Assembly (NCBI GenBank): GCA_916048095.2
Contig: OU696571.1
Span: forward strand, 3,954,501 to 4,018,500
Length of the DNA: 64,000 bases
Source of the DNA: Sacculina carcini
Taxonomy: Eukaryota; Arthropoda; Thecostraca; Sacculinidae
Direction: 5' to 3'
Shown: positions 24,174 through 33,940 of the stretch, piece by piece
Layout: every line of letters starts with the position of its first letter
Numbering within the stretch: the first letter of the stretch is position 1
The notes under the pieces: generated by a model
Databases searched by the model: none
What the model was told of the DNA's origin: nothing
Seen by the model: the letters and a program-made list of their open reading frames with translations, nothing else
Made by a program: the position numbers and the translations under genes

Positions 24174-24629
24174 TATATATATAAATATAAAAGAAATTAT
24201 CTGTCTGTCTGTGTGCGTGTATGCTTGAATATGAGGTGACCTAACTGCGCGGGCTCAATGGTATAGATGAGGGCCTTGAAACGTAAACGAAGCGATGGAT
24301 CATGTTTATGAGATAATATTGTCCCGGGGGCATCAACTGAAGACAATAGAACGTGTAATTTCACCGTGTAAAACGAGTTCATATACAAAACTAACGGATT
24401 TGACTTCAAGGTCCAGAACGGATCGTGTTTGAGTTCTGAATTATTCCGCACGTCGGGCGGGTTTAAATATGAGGCGGGCTGAGGGAAAATATTTTGTCCA
24501 AATAAAATAAAAAATAATGAAATTTAGACTTTTCGATTGATTTAGGTTTTTATGAGTTTGCCATATAAATTTTTTAATTTGCAATATTTTTATGAATTTT
24601 TCCGCACAACGGGCGTGTTTTAATGCTAG
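24174..24629 (+). mobile_element. Short Helitron 2 of a head-to-tail triplet
   Basis: It starts directly after the CTAG at 24173 with TATATATATAAATATAAAAG and TCTGTCTG, and ends in CTAG at 24626-24629. It is a diverged relative of copies 1 and 3: GATAGAGCCC-type differences, GGGGGCATCAACTGAAGACA in place of CGGGCAGCAATAAAAC. This shows the triplet is not a simple recent tandem duplication. Confidence 0.83.
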
Positions 24630-24879
24630 TATATACATAAAGAAGAAATTATCTGTCTGTCTGTGTATGTATGCTTGAATATGAGGTGACATAATTGCGC
24701 TGGTTCATGGTTCGCTGGTTCAATGATCAGGGGCTTCAAACGCAAACGAAGCGATGGCTCATTTTTATGAAATAAAAATGTCCCGCGGGCAGCAATAAAA
24801 CGTTCAATTTCACCGTGTAGAATGAATTCATATACAAAACTAATGGATTTGACTTCAAGAACCAGAACGGATGGTGTTC

Positions 24880-27490
24880 TCGAAAATCTTCTCGAAAATC
24901 TTGCGGTGGTGGTGTTGGTGCTGTTTATCACTGTTCTTTATCTTTATCACTTTTATCTACTCTACAATTTCCTTGTAGTTCCTTTGAATACGCTGCATTC
25001 TCGCTTTCTTTTCCTTCACACCCTAAATTAGGTATTCTATTGTTATATCGACACGATCACACTGGCACATCCTCAGTATTTCTATCTGAATTTGATACAC
25101 TCCTATCTTTCTTCTCAGATACATTCTCCCATAATTTCATTGTTCTAGGCGATTTTAATTTCTGGATTGACTCACCATCTCATGCGCATGTTTCTGATTT
25201 TCTAACTCTGCTCAATTCTTGGGATCTTTCCGTTATGAACCGCGGTGCTACTCACCTATCCGGTCATACCCTCGACCTTGTGATCTGTACGCACTCCTCC
25301 AGACTGTCTCTCCTCGATACATTCACTTACCCCCCTGATTCTCTCATATCTGATCATAGCCTCATCACATTTGGTGTTTCTCTTCCTTCACCTTCTAAGC
25401 CTTCTTCCGCTTCACTGATGCTTCGTGATTACAAAAAATTTGATCCTTTATTATTTTGTCGTTTGGTTACCTCTCTTCTGAATCCCTCAAACTATTTGTT
25501 CCTCCCACCACTCATCCTCCCCAAGTTTATATCCGACTCTCTCTCCCTCATCAATGATCAGATCTTCCCTTTGCGCTTACATCACTTTCGCTCAAGTTCT
25601 CCTCCTCCTCCCTGGTGGTCGTCCGATCTATCCCGCTTGCGTTCAGAATGCAGAGCCCGTGAGCGTTCTTGGCGGCGCTTTCGTTCGTCTTCATCTTGGT
25701 TCTCTTTCTGTAGTGCCCGCAAATCTTTTTTCTCTGTGGTTGCTTTGTCAAAATCTAATTTCTATCGCTCACAATTACGCCAACTCCAATCATCTCGCTC
25801 ACGATGGATAACTCTGAAATCTATTTCTGGTCGCTCTTCTAAGTCATCTTGCTCAATATCTGCCAGTGAATTCGCCTCATTTTTCTCTTGTAAAATTGCA
25901 TCCTTGCAATCCAAATTACCCACTAGCACTTTTCCTCTCCAATTTCCTCCTTGCCTTAGCACTGTTTCCTCTTTTTCCTCGATTGCTCCGTCTACCACAG
26001 CACGTTTTCTTACCAAACTTCAGAGGTCTAAATGTCCCACTGACCCCATACAATTTTCTGCTCTCTCTGATGCTATTATACTCCTTACTCCACTTTTCAC
26101 ATATATGGTTAACTCTTCTTTCCTTCACGGTTCATTCTTAGCTTCCAAACATGCCACTATACTGCCGATTCTCAAAAAATCCAATCTTGATCCCTCTCTT
26201 CCATGCAACTATCGTCCAATTTCTATTCTATCTCTGTCCTCCAAGCTTCTAGAATCTGCCATCCTTGTTCAATTACGGCCTATCATCTTGCCTGTTCTCG
26301 ATCCTTGCCAATCTGGTTTTGTATCTCAGCACTCTACCGAAACACTTCTTCTCTGCCTCTCCAATGATCTATTCTCTAATTTTTCATTTGGAAATTCCGT
26401 CCTCCTGATTTCCTTAGATTTTTCTGCTGCCTTCGATCTAGTCGACCACGAAATCCTATGCTGCGATCTTGCTCATCTAGGCCTCACATCTACTGCACTT
26501 TCTCTTCTTACCTCATATCTAAATGATCGTTCCTATGCTGTTCGCAGTAATGCGGCTTTATCGTGCGACTTTCCTCTCACCTCTGGGGTTCCACAAGGCT
26601 CACTTCTTGGTCCTTTACTTTTCAACTTATACGTATCATCCCTTTGTCCTATTCTCCGCAGCTATCCAGTTTCATTTCACGTATACGCTGACGACATCCA
26701 AATTTATTTTCCTCTTTCTCCTCATTCTTCAAATTTGGTCTCTATACTGCTCACCCAGATTTCTTCTTGGGCTGCTTCACGTAAACTTGTTCTCAACCCT
26801 GACAAAACAGAATATCTAGTCTTTCACCCTCCTCGAATTTCTCCTCACTCTATCAACCTTCCGCTAGCCAATCAAATGCGCAATTTGGGTGTCTTGTTCG
26901 ATCCCAACCTTTCTTTCTCGACTCATTTTTCTCAGCTTATCCGCTCGTGCCGCTTTTTACTCCGACAATTTTACCCTATCCGTTCGTCGATTGATGTCTC
27001 ATCCGCTAGTCTTCTGGTAAACTCCTACATCTTTTCTAAGATCGACTATTGCAACTCGCTCTTCTTCCATCTTCCCTTGAAATCTATCCGCCAACTCCAA
27101 GCAGTGATCAACCTTGCTTGTCGGTTTGTACTGAGGCTTCCTCCGCGAACCCCTACTTCGGTGCATATCCGACAGCTCGGTTGGTTACCTGCTCTTTCTC
27201 GTATCCGCTATAAGGTATGTTGTCTGGTCTTCAAACTTATCCACTCCCCCTCTTCTCCTTCATATCTCCGTTCCCTATTGACTCTCAATAATCGCACTTC
27301 TTGTCGCATTCCTGTGCCATTAGTCTGTCCTCCTGCTCTTAATCAATCTTCTTGGTCATCCAAATCCTTTTATTTCTCTGCTCCTCGTATCTATAACTCA
27401 CTTCCATCTTACATTCACCACAAGTCTTCATTCCGATCCTTTTCTGCTGATCTTCATAAATATCTGCTCACTCGTTCTCTTGATGACTAA
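24880..27490 (+). CDS. LINE ORF2 fragment: C-terminal endonuclease plus reverse transcriptase
   Basis: The frame is open from the 5' junction to TGA/TAA-side stop at 27490, about 870 codons; no true start is present because the element is truncated. Numbering from 25040, the APE-type endonuclease end shows GDFN (about 37-40), HTLDLVICT and SDH (about 103-105). The RT follows with NYRPISILS, LDFSAAFDLVDHE (about 458), GVPQGSLLGPLLF and YADD (about 549). Last comes the C-terminal region with IDYCNSL, RQLGWLPA and APRIYNSLPS. It nicks target DNA and copies LINE RNA at the cut. No stop or frameshift interrupts it, unlike every other retroelement here, which implies a recent insertion. L2 is the best clade guess from motif style. 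Confidence 0.9.
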
Positions 27491-27969
27491 ATGTATGATT
27501 TGTCTCTGTTTATGATTTGTCTCTGCGTGTTGTTTGTGCTGATCGTCCTATGTTGTACACTCGTTGTTCTTGCTTGATATTTGTCTTTTTACTCACTGTG
27601 AATTATCTGTTTTCGTTGCTGCGTCCCGTTTTTGCATCTCTTGTATTCGTCGTTGTCTGGTCAGGCTTCGCCCTGCTACTGGTAACCGTGTAATTCCAGT
27701 ACAACCAGATTCATGGTCGAGTCGTCGGCGACTAAACCGGCTCCCCCACTGTTCTGCAGTGAGGAGGGTGGCTAGACACCCGACAGGAAAAAAACAAAAC
27801 CTGTTTCAAGGGCGGATGAGCTATCTGATAGCCAACGGCCATCTAGCATGTTCCAGTTTGCAAACGTGTTTTCATTTTTCTATTTGTGCCTACTCCCTGC
27901 TCGCTGTGATGTTCCTGTCGGTTGTCTTTTTCGCGCCTGTGTATAAATATGTGCGCTATATTAAATATA

Positions 27970-28000
<31 letters not shown>
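24880..28000 (+). mobile_element. L2/CR1-like LINE, 5' truncated, (TTG)n tail
   Basis: The element interrupts a Helitron between GATGGTGTTC and CGAGTTCTGAA. It contains an open reading frame with endonuclease and reverse transcriptase, a ~480-bp 3' UTR and a (TTG)n tail at about 27970-27999. A tail of short tandem repeats instead of poly-A is typical of L2/CR1-like LINEs. A short GTTC occurs at both junctions, so any target duplication is 4 bp or less. The 5' junction carries a 12-bp tandem duplication (CTCGAAAATCTT twice). Confidence 0.88.
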
Positions 28001-28199
28001 CGAGTTCTGAATTATTCCGCACGTCGGGCGGGTTTAAATATGAGGCGGGCTGAGTGAGAATATTTTGTCAAAATAAAATTAAAAATAATGAAATTTAGAC
28101 TTTTTAATTGATTAAAGTTTTTATGAGTTTGCCTTATTTGTTTTTAATTTGCAATATTTTTATGAATTGCTCCGCACAACGGGCGGGTTTTAATGCTAG

Positions 28200-28262
28200 T
28201 ATATATATATATATTTCGCATAAAGAAGTTGCACTCACGCACCCGGTTATGTTATATGATGA
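28200..28262. other. Flank of a large inverted repeat, with short (TA)n
   Basis: A TATATATATATAT stretch is followed by about 45 bp of single-copy sequence (TTCGCATAAAGAAGTTGC...). It links the CTAG of the upstream Helitron to the inverted repeat. Nothing coding is present. Confidence 0.6.
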
Positions 28263-28488
28263 AAAAAGTATACTTCATCGGGCACAATTATTTATGTATT
28301 AGTACGACGTTTCGCCTCAACAAGGCTTTATCAAGTACTGTTTTATAAAATACATCAAAAAAGACGAGCCAAGAACACAACATATTTAGTAGATATAAGT
28401 GAATATATTCAGTACTTGATAAAGCCTTGTTGAGGCGAAACGTCGTACTAATACATAAATAATTGTGCCCGATGAAGTATATTTTTTT

Positions 28489-28495
<7 letters not shown>
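28263..28495. repeat. Inverted repeat (about 80-bp arms) carrying a hammerhead-like motif
   Basis: The left arm (about 28257-28340) and right arm (about 28410-28495) are almost perfect reverse complements, separated by a ~70-bp spacer. On the plus strand the right arm reads AGTAC, TTGATAA, a GCCT/AGGC stem, GAAA, CGTC, GTACT. This is the order of a type I hammerhead ribozyme: helix I AGTAC/GTACT, stem II, GAAA, then GTC before helix I closes. It departs from the CUGAUGA consensus (C3 to U, G8 to A, one extra A). Hammerheads with a short helix III are known from Penelope-like elements. The link is an inference. Confidence 0.6.

Positions 28496-28542
<47 letters not shown>
28492..28542. repeat. 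(TA)n microsatellite
   Basis: An uninterrupted TA run of about 24 dinucleotides separates the inverted repeat from the CCCGCCCGTCGTGCGG end of a minus-strand Helitron module. Confidence 0.93.
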
Positions 28543-28545
<3 letters not shown>

Positions 28546-30020
28546 CGCCCGTCGTGCGGAACAATTCATAAAGTAAAATTCATATTCAATCCATAAAAGA
28601 GAATGAAGAAAAATTGAAAAGCAAAAAATTAACCTGTAAATATGTTTACCAATAGAAAAGTCTAAATGTTGACATTTTCATTTTAATTTTGACAAAAAAG
28701 TATTCCTCAACCCGTCTCATATTTAAACCTACACTTCGTGCGGAAATATTCAGAACACGTAACAAACAATGAAAATTCCAGCAAATGAACCCGCCTGTCG
28801 CGCGGAACAATTCATACTTTGAAATTTGTGTATAATTCATAAGAGAAAAGGAATATGAATTAAAAAAGTAAGCCCATAACAAGTATAAATTTCTATATTT
28901 ATATATTTATTTTTGCAAAATAGTTGTGCTAAGCCGCCTCATATTTAAACTTGCCCGTTGTGCTGAATACACAATGAAAAATGACTAAACGTTTTCATCA
29001 TAATATTTCCAAATATATATTCAGAAATTAACATCATCTACCATTGAAACCCTCCCGTTTCGCGGAAAAATTAATCAAGTAAAATATATATTGGATTCAA
29101 AAAATAAAACGAATACAAATTAAAGAGAAAACTAGTAAATCAATAAAAAGTCTAAATATAAATGTGTTTATTTTAGATGTGGCAAAATATTTTCCCTCGA
29201 ACAGCCTCGTATTTAAGCCCGCCCGTCGTGCGTAACTATTAATATAATATAATGAATCATAAAGCAAAAAGCTTATCCAATATAAAAATCAAAATTGGTA
29301 AATTCTAGTTTTAATTATTGACAAAGTTTTTTTCCTCAACACTGCTCAAATTCACACCAGTCCTTCGTGTGTAGTAATTCAGAAGTGTAACACTATCAAA
29401 ACAATGCAACTTTCTGTCATCTCTATAGTTCTAGATTAATGCTTCCGCTAAAGCAGCATATGCATATAGTTGACATTGCATGATACTGCAACTCATATGC
29501 TTATGCAACTTGAAATTAAACCAATTAAATTACACAGTAAAATTCAGTAGTTTACTTTTTTCCCAGTAGCATTTTACCCGCCCATCGTGCGGAACAATTC
29601 ATGTGTAAATATTGAGGACAATAAAGCCTTTCTATTCAGTATAGTGTAGCATTAATTAAACTGTACGCATTAAAACCATACCATCCATGCATGGAGCTAA
29701 TATGATGCATTCTTAATTGTGATTGGGCTTCAGTGAAATTTAATCGGTGTATATACCTGTGTAATCGCAAGTGCGCATAATAGCTGTCAGATTGATTATA
29801 TGTGCTTTTGACTTTACACCGCCGTAACTTCCTTCAGATACACTTTGGAAAATTACAAGTTATACCGTATTGTAGAAAACAAGATTTCTAGCACGATGGT
29901 ATAATTTATTTTTATGTGTAGCAAATAGTTACTGGAAAATAGTAGAAAAATGAATTTATTTTAGTAGCCCGGTGTTCAAGTGTAATTTTGGATGTATTGG
30001 ATGTAATTTTGGACCTTCTT
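28543..30020 (-). mobile_element. Minus-strand Helitron modules (mirror of 59.6-63.6 kb)
   Basis: Read on the minus strand this holds the same order as the plus-strand block at 59.6-63.6 kb. First come internal units (ACTTGCGATTACACAGG, GTTACGGCGGTGTAAAG), then AAGAATGCATCATATTAGCT and the CACGATGGGCGGGTAAAATG block at about 29573. Successive 3' modules follow, ending at 28545 with CCGCACGACGGGCGGG. It is non-coding. Confidence 0.75.
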
Positions 30021-30448
30021 GCATCCATTTTACCCCTAGGGACCAAGTTTCATCAAAATCAGTCCAGTGGATCACTGGACTGATTTTGATTGGGTAAACA
30101 GAAGGAGATTGAGTAAACAGCACAAATGACCTCAATGACCTTGAAAATGACCTCGGAGGTCATCAAAACCTAGCCTATGACCTTCTTGCATCCATTTTAC
30201 CGCTAGGGACCAAGTTTCATCAAAATCTGTCCAGTGGCTTAGGAGGAGATATGGTAAACAGACACAAATGATCTCAATGACCTTGAAAATGACCTCGGAG
30301 GTCAACAAAACCCAGCCTATGACCTTCTTGCATCCATTTTACCCCTAAGCACCAAGTTTAATTAAAATCGGTCCAATGGTTTAGGAGGAGATAGGATACA
30401 AACAGACATCTAGAAAATTTGCAATCAGTGCAGGGCAAAAAAATCATC
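30003..30448 (-). repeat. Tandem repeat of the CTGGACCGATTTTGATGAAA type, about 120-bp units
   Basis: Three to four units each contain (minus strand) CTCCTAAACCATTGGACCG, GATTTTGATGAAACTTGG, AAAATGGATGCAAGAAGGTC, a GACCTCCGAGGTC palindrome and AAGGTCATTGAGGTCATTTG. The same array occurs in the opposite orientation at 58640-59110. Sequences of this kind are common in animal Helitrons. The GACCTCCGAGGTCA repeats give each unit its own small stem. Confidence 0.85.
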
Positions 30449-30471
30449 AATTCGGACCTTCGGGCCGAATT
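30449..30471. repeat. 23-bp hairpin with a TTCG loop
   Basis: AATTCGG-A-CC, TTCG, GG-C-CGAATT forms a stem closed by TTCG with a single internal A/C mismatch. The inverted counterpart is at 58598-58620 next to the same repeat array. A stem this stable fits the subterminal hairpin of a Helitron-like element or a transcription pause site. The flanking GAAAATGCTGCAGTCGTTTC is also shared by both copies. Confidence 0.75.
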
Positions 30472-30529
30472 GGAAAATGCTGCAGTCGTTTCTGTTTGTC
30501 GTTTCTCGCAAACAGCGCGTGTTGCTCAA

Positions 30530-31735
30530 CGGTAGAACGTCACAGGGGTCCGATATAACCAGCCGAGTGCCGGAGGGATCCATACTGATTCCGTACTGAG
30601 TCCGCTCCTGTTTGACATACTCGTCAATGACCTAGCAGTGAGCTTGTGAGACTCGGCGCTACTCTACGCTGACGATATCATCAATTCTTCATTGTGTCGA
30701 GATGGCTACAGATGGCCAGATTCTACAGTGTCTAATTGGCCGTTTTTGTACCTGCTTCGGTGAATGCGAGTTGAGACTTGACTCAATCAAATGTTGAAAG
30801 CTCAGCGTTACACTCAGAAAGCAGTTGTGCTCGTGCGAGTATAAAATTGGCGGTGAAATAGTACAGACGATTTGCGTGGTTCGTGTCCTGGGTGTCATGA
30901 TGAATCTAATCTAACCGTCCTGGGTGTCATGATAAATCTAATCTCACCGTCCTGGGTGTTATGATGAATCTAATCTCACCGTCCTGGGTGTCATGATGAA
31001 TCTAATCTCACCGTCCTGGGTGTCATGATGAACAATAAACTCGCCTTCGACCTGATTGGATGCAGTGTATCAGGTAGCCCTGTTGTACACACAAGCTCGG
31101 GTGCGTCACTGCCGACAGTCTCCGAGTGTCGCTACCTGGGCAGTGATGTTCCCAACAGCAAGAGTGCATTCCACCACAGACGTCAGCTGGCGTGGGTTGC
31201 AGCTCGAAAGTTAAGTGCAGCGTGGAGAACTGACATTTCAACGGCCTGCAAAGTGAAGCTTTTTCGCGCGTGTGTACAGACCGTACTGTTGTACGGCGGT
31301 GAAAGCTGGTCGCTGACGAAAACTCTGGAGGCAGAAATCAACGCCGGACAGCGGGCACTGTTGAGGTATTGTATTAATGTGCGCTACCCACAAACTATCT
31401 CCAGTGCAGCCCTGTACGCCACCAGCAAGTTGTCGGCCGCCAGTGTTTTGTTGCATCGGAGGCGACTCCAGTTGCTTGGGCATGTACTGCGCCGACCCGA
31501 GTCGCCGATGCCAATCGTTTTTGTCAACGCACCAACAGAACCCCTGCGCAGAGGCAGAGCCAGTCGCCAAACCCTGCGTCAAGTGCTGGACGACGACCTC
31601 ACAGAGATAGGCATCACGACAGCAGAGGCGGCGACTCAGGCCAAAGACAGTGTCCGGTGGGCCAACCTCCTGAAAACGCTGTAACACAGCTGATCTGATT
31701 GTTGCTACGGGCGAGATGTGTGCCTTTTTTTGCAT
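30530..31735 (+). pseudogene. Endonuclease-type LINE reverse transcriptase C-terminal remnant
   Basis: Positions 30550-30690 carry degraded RT palm motifs (VPEGSIL, LLFDILVNDLAV, then LLYADDI) across stops and frameshifts. From 31025 a 219-codon frame is open. It contains KLSAAWRTD, TVLLYGGESWSLTKTLE, ALLRYCINVRY, LQLLGHVLRRPE and RASRQTLRQVLDDDL, the C-terminal region seen in R4/RTE-like LINEs (clade uncertain). A 32-bp tandem duplication breaks the frame between the palm and this part. The element ends in a short CATCATCATCATCAGG tail at about 31749-31762. It is inactive. Confidence 0.8.
30887..31030. repeat. 32-bp minisatellite grown inside a LINE coding region
   Basis: CCTGGGTGTCATGATGAA starts at 30887, 30919, 30951, 30983 and 31015, exactly 32 bp apart, with the spacer TCTAATCTCACCGT. 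The first and last units join RT sequence on each side (GTTCGTGTC upstream, CAATAAACTCGCC downstream). A single unit was therefore coding sequence that expanded in place. Because 32 is not a multiple of three, the expansion disrupts the frame. Confidence 0.95.
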
Positions 31736-32097
31736 ATGTCACTCTTCGCATCATCATCATCAGGTGAGAATACTGCAACTCGTATTACTTTGGTGCTCCT
31801 CGTTCTCATCTCTTAATCCTTCAGCGTGTGATCAACCAGTCTTGTCGATTTTTCTTTCATCCTACCTTTTCTCGTCACACGTCTCACCTACTTTTTCAAC
31901 TCCACTGGCTTCCTATCATCCCACGAATTCATTTTTGCCTTTGCTGTCTCATTTACAAGCTTCTGCATAATCCTCACCATCCTTCTTATCTTGCTAATCT
32001 TCTGTCTTCCACTGACTCATACTCTTCCCGCCGCCTTCTTCCTCTCGCTTGTCCTCGCGCATCTAACAAATCTTCCTGGTCCTCTAAATCGTTCTTT

Positions 32098-32340
32098 GTA
32101 GTAGAAAAAATAAGAAAAATTCAACGCCACACTGCAATCCAACCACGACACAATTCAACCGCAATACCACACCACCGACACCATCACACACTCACCGACA
32201 CAGCTATACGCACTCGCTAACACACTCTCGCACGCAATATACAATTCAACCATACACGATCACACATAGACACACTAACACGTTCACGCACTCACAATTT
32301 TTCGCACACACTCTCTCTCTGCACACGATCACACTACATT
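32098..32340. mobile_element. CA-rich insertion inside the LINE, copy at 49400-49645
   Basis: The insertion carries CACTCGCTAACACACTCTCG, CACGCAA, GTTCACGCACTCA and CTCTGCACACGATCACAC in the same order as 49500-49645. The LINE reading resumes directly after it, so the sequence behaves as a mobile insertion. No terminal repeats or coding sequence are evident; a TTCTTT-type sequence lies near both edges. Confidence 0.7.
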
Positions 32341-32387
32341 CTTCTTTTACGCTCCTCGCTTGTATAATTGTCTTCCCTCTCATATCA

Positions 32388-32870
32388 CCCGCACCTCTAC
32401 ATTTTGGTCATTCCACCGTCGGCTTCGCCTTTACCTTTTTGACATTTCATTTTATCCCGTCTCTCACTCTCTCTCTCCTTTCGCCTATCTGTGATATTGC
32501 TTCAACTATTTCTCCGTGTCATGATTGTTTCAATTCTCCTCGTTGTCTTATTTTTCCATGTCTTGAGCACAGCTGCTGCTTCCTTTTCTTTTTTCTATTG
32601 TGAAGTTTCTCTGTAGAATTTAATTCTCTGTCGACTTTATTGTTTGAATATACCACTTGATTTTTGGAACTGTGCTCTTTGTGCCTGTGCCTGCTATTTA
32701 CCCATTTTGGTTGTTTTGTGACTTCCCTCTTTTTTATCTGCTCACTTCTCCCCTATTCTTTACAATTGTTGTTTTAGCACAATTGATGTTTTCCGTTTTT
32801 CGCGTTTGTGTTTTACCGGCGCTATAGCAAATACACGTTGTTGTCGTCCTTGTTGTTGTAGCTTCGTCCC
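32388..32870. other. LINE 3' UTR, nothing else recognised
   Basis: T- and C-rich sequence follows the last coding block of the fragment at 31763. It shows no motif-bearing frame and ends in TTGTTGTCGTCCTTGTTGTT. Confidence 0.55.
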
Positions 32871-32887
32871 CACAAGCTGGTCAATTC

Positions 32888-33940
32888 GGAATATGACTTT
32901 GCTCACAGCACATCGGAGATCATGCCCTGGTGCTATTGTTCATGACCCCGAAAGTGTTCGCGTACCACCTGGAAGGTCCTCGCGTACCACCTTGTACTAC
33001 AGGTTGGAACCACCGGTTTAGGGGAATTATCTGTCAAATGCCTTGTTCAAACAAATCTGCTTGAAAGGTGAGCTCTTCGGCTCTAACGCATGTTCACAAT
33101 ACTGCATATCATACAATCAAGACAAGATGACAATAAATCTGATGCTGGGACACAAGTGATGTGGCCGATTTTATTGGACAAGAATTATCAATTGAACAAA
33201 TTTGACAGGCCGCTGGGATAATACTGTTGAATTGTTTTTACTGGCTCTGCGAAAAGTTTTGATGCGCTTTGAAGTCATGCAATCGGTGCTATACATGTAT
33301 AACTTGAAGAAATATGTATTTACATAAATTTTCTTTACTCTGATATTTCAGGCCTTCCAGCAAATGCTGACAGATAACGCTTTGCTTGGATTTTCATTTC
33401 AGAACAACATTATCCTTGCCATGAGATCTTCCATTAGAACAAGCGCTCTTAATCGGCAATGTTCGAACCCCTTGTTGGTGCGAACCTTATGTTGAAGCGA
33501 AGATTCTTGTTTTGTATCTGCTTTATATTCTTCCTGAAGCACTTAGGACGACATTCAAGACACATTTAGGCTGTACGAGTGAATATTCAATAAGGAAATT
33601 TTTACGTCGTCTGTATTTGTATACTTTTCATACAGCTATCGAGAATCGAGGAGGTGCGAAAACTGATTGCTGGCTTGAAAACGGTGCGAACAGTCACAAA
33701 CGTTATGAATGACGGCCATATAAAGGTGCTTACGTTTTATCGTATGCTTTCTGATAGATCCTGTAGGTTTGTACGGTGTCGGTGTTGCTTTGCTGTTTGA
33801 TATTGATATTTTGCGTTGCTGAGCAGTTTTGTTGTTGCTGGTTGATGTGTCCAAGATGAAAGTTGGAGCGACACGATCCACACAGCCACTGAAAATGCAC
33901 GACCATGATTGTTCGGCCAGAATAACAACGTGAAACACCT
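32888..33940. repeat. Direct copy of the 2955-4025 repeat
   Basis: It matches the 3-4 kb copy from ATGACTTTGCTCAC to GTGAAACACCT in the same orientation. It includes only the right-hand part of the hAT-type MITE, with the GGAACCACCGGTTTAGG junction. The 66-codon plus frame and the 100-codon minus frame recur in both copies with no recognisable domain. Confidence 0.85.

Larger units (their letters stand above)
24630..28199 (+). mobile_element. Short Helitron 3 of the triplet, split by a LINE
   Basis: The 5' part is 24630-24879 (TATATACATAAAGAAG to GGATGGTGTTC). The 3' part is 28001-28199 (CGAGTTCTGAATTATTCC to CTAG at 28196-28199). Joined, the two parts give the same order and length as the 23723 copy. 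The intervening 3.1 kb is an L2-like LINE. Confidence 0.87.
31763..32870 (+). pseudogene. L2-like LINE 3' fragment, interrupted at 32098-32340
   Basis: In the frame at 31771 the C-terminal RT region reads YCNSYYFGAPRSH, LQRVINQSCR, LLFQLHWLPI, LCCLIYKLLH and SSWSSKSFF. After a 243-bp insertion it resumes with FYAPRLYNCLPSHI. The same block ends the LINE at 24880-28000 (SSKSFYFSAPRIYNSLPS), so both are L2-like. The 3' end near 32825-32860 has a degraded TTG-rich tail. The fragment starts directly behind the ATC-type tail of the preceding LINE. Confidence 0.82.

Noticed and set aside
5548-24629. Regularly recurring GCACGACGGGCGGG blocks every 200-300 bp, superficially like a CRISPR array
   Set aside because: Spacers are 200-300 bp, mutually homologous and AT-rich, and the sequence is clearly animal transposon DNA. 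They are Helitron modules.
24899-25031. A separate small gene upstream of the L2 ORF
   Set aside because: The true LINE frame is open from the 5' junction at 24880; the other frame here is an overlap.
26523-26819. 98-codon plus frame and other frames overlapping the L2 ORF
   Set aside because: Shadow frames of the LINE reverse transcriptase.
28411-28450. A canonical, active hammerhead ribozyme
   Set aside because: Two core positions and the spacing before stem II differ from consensus, so only a hammerhead-like motif is reported.
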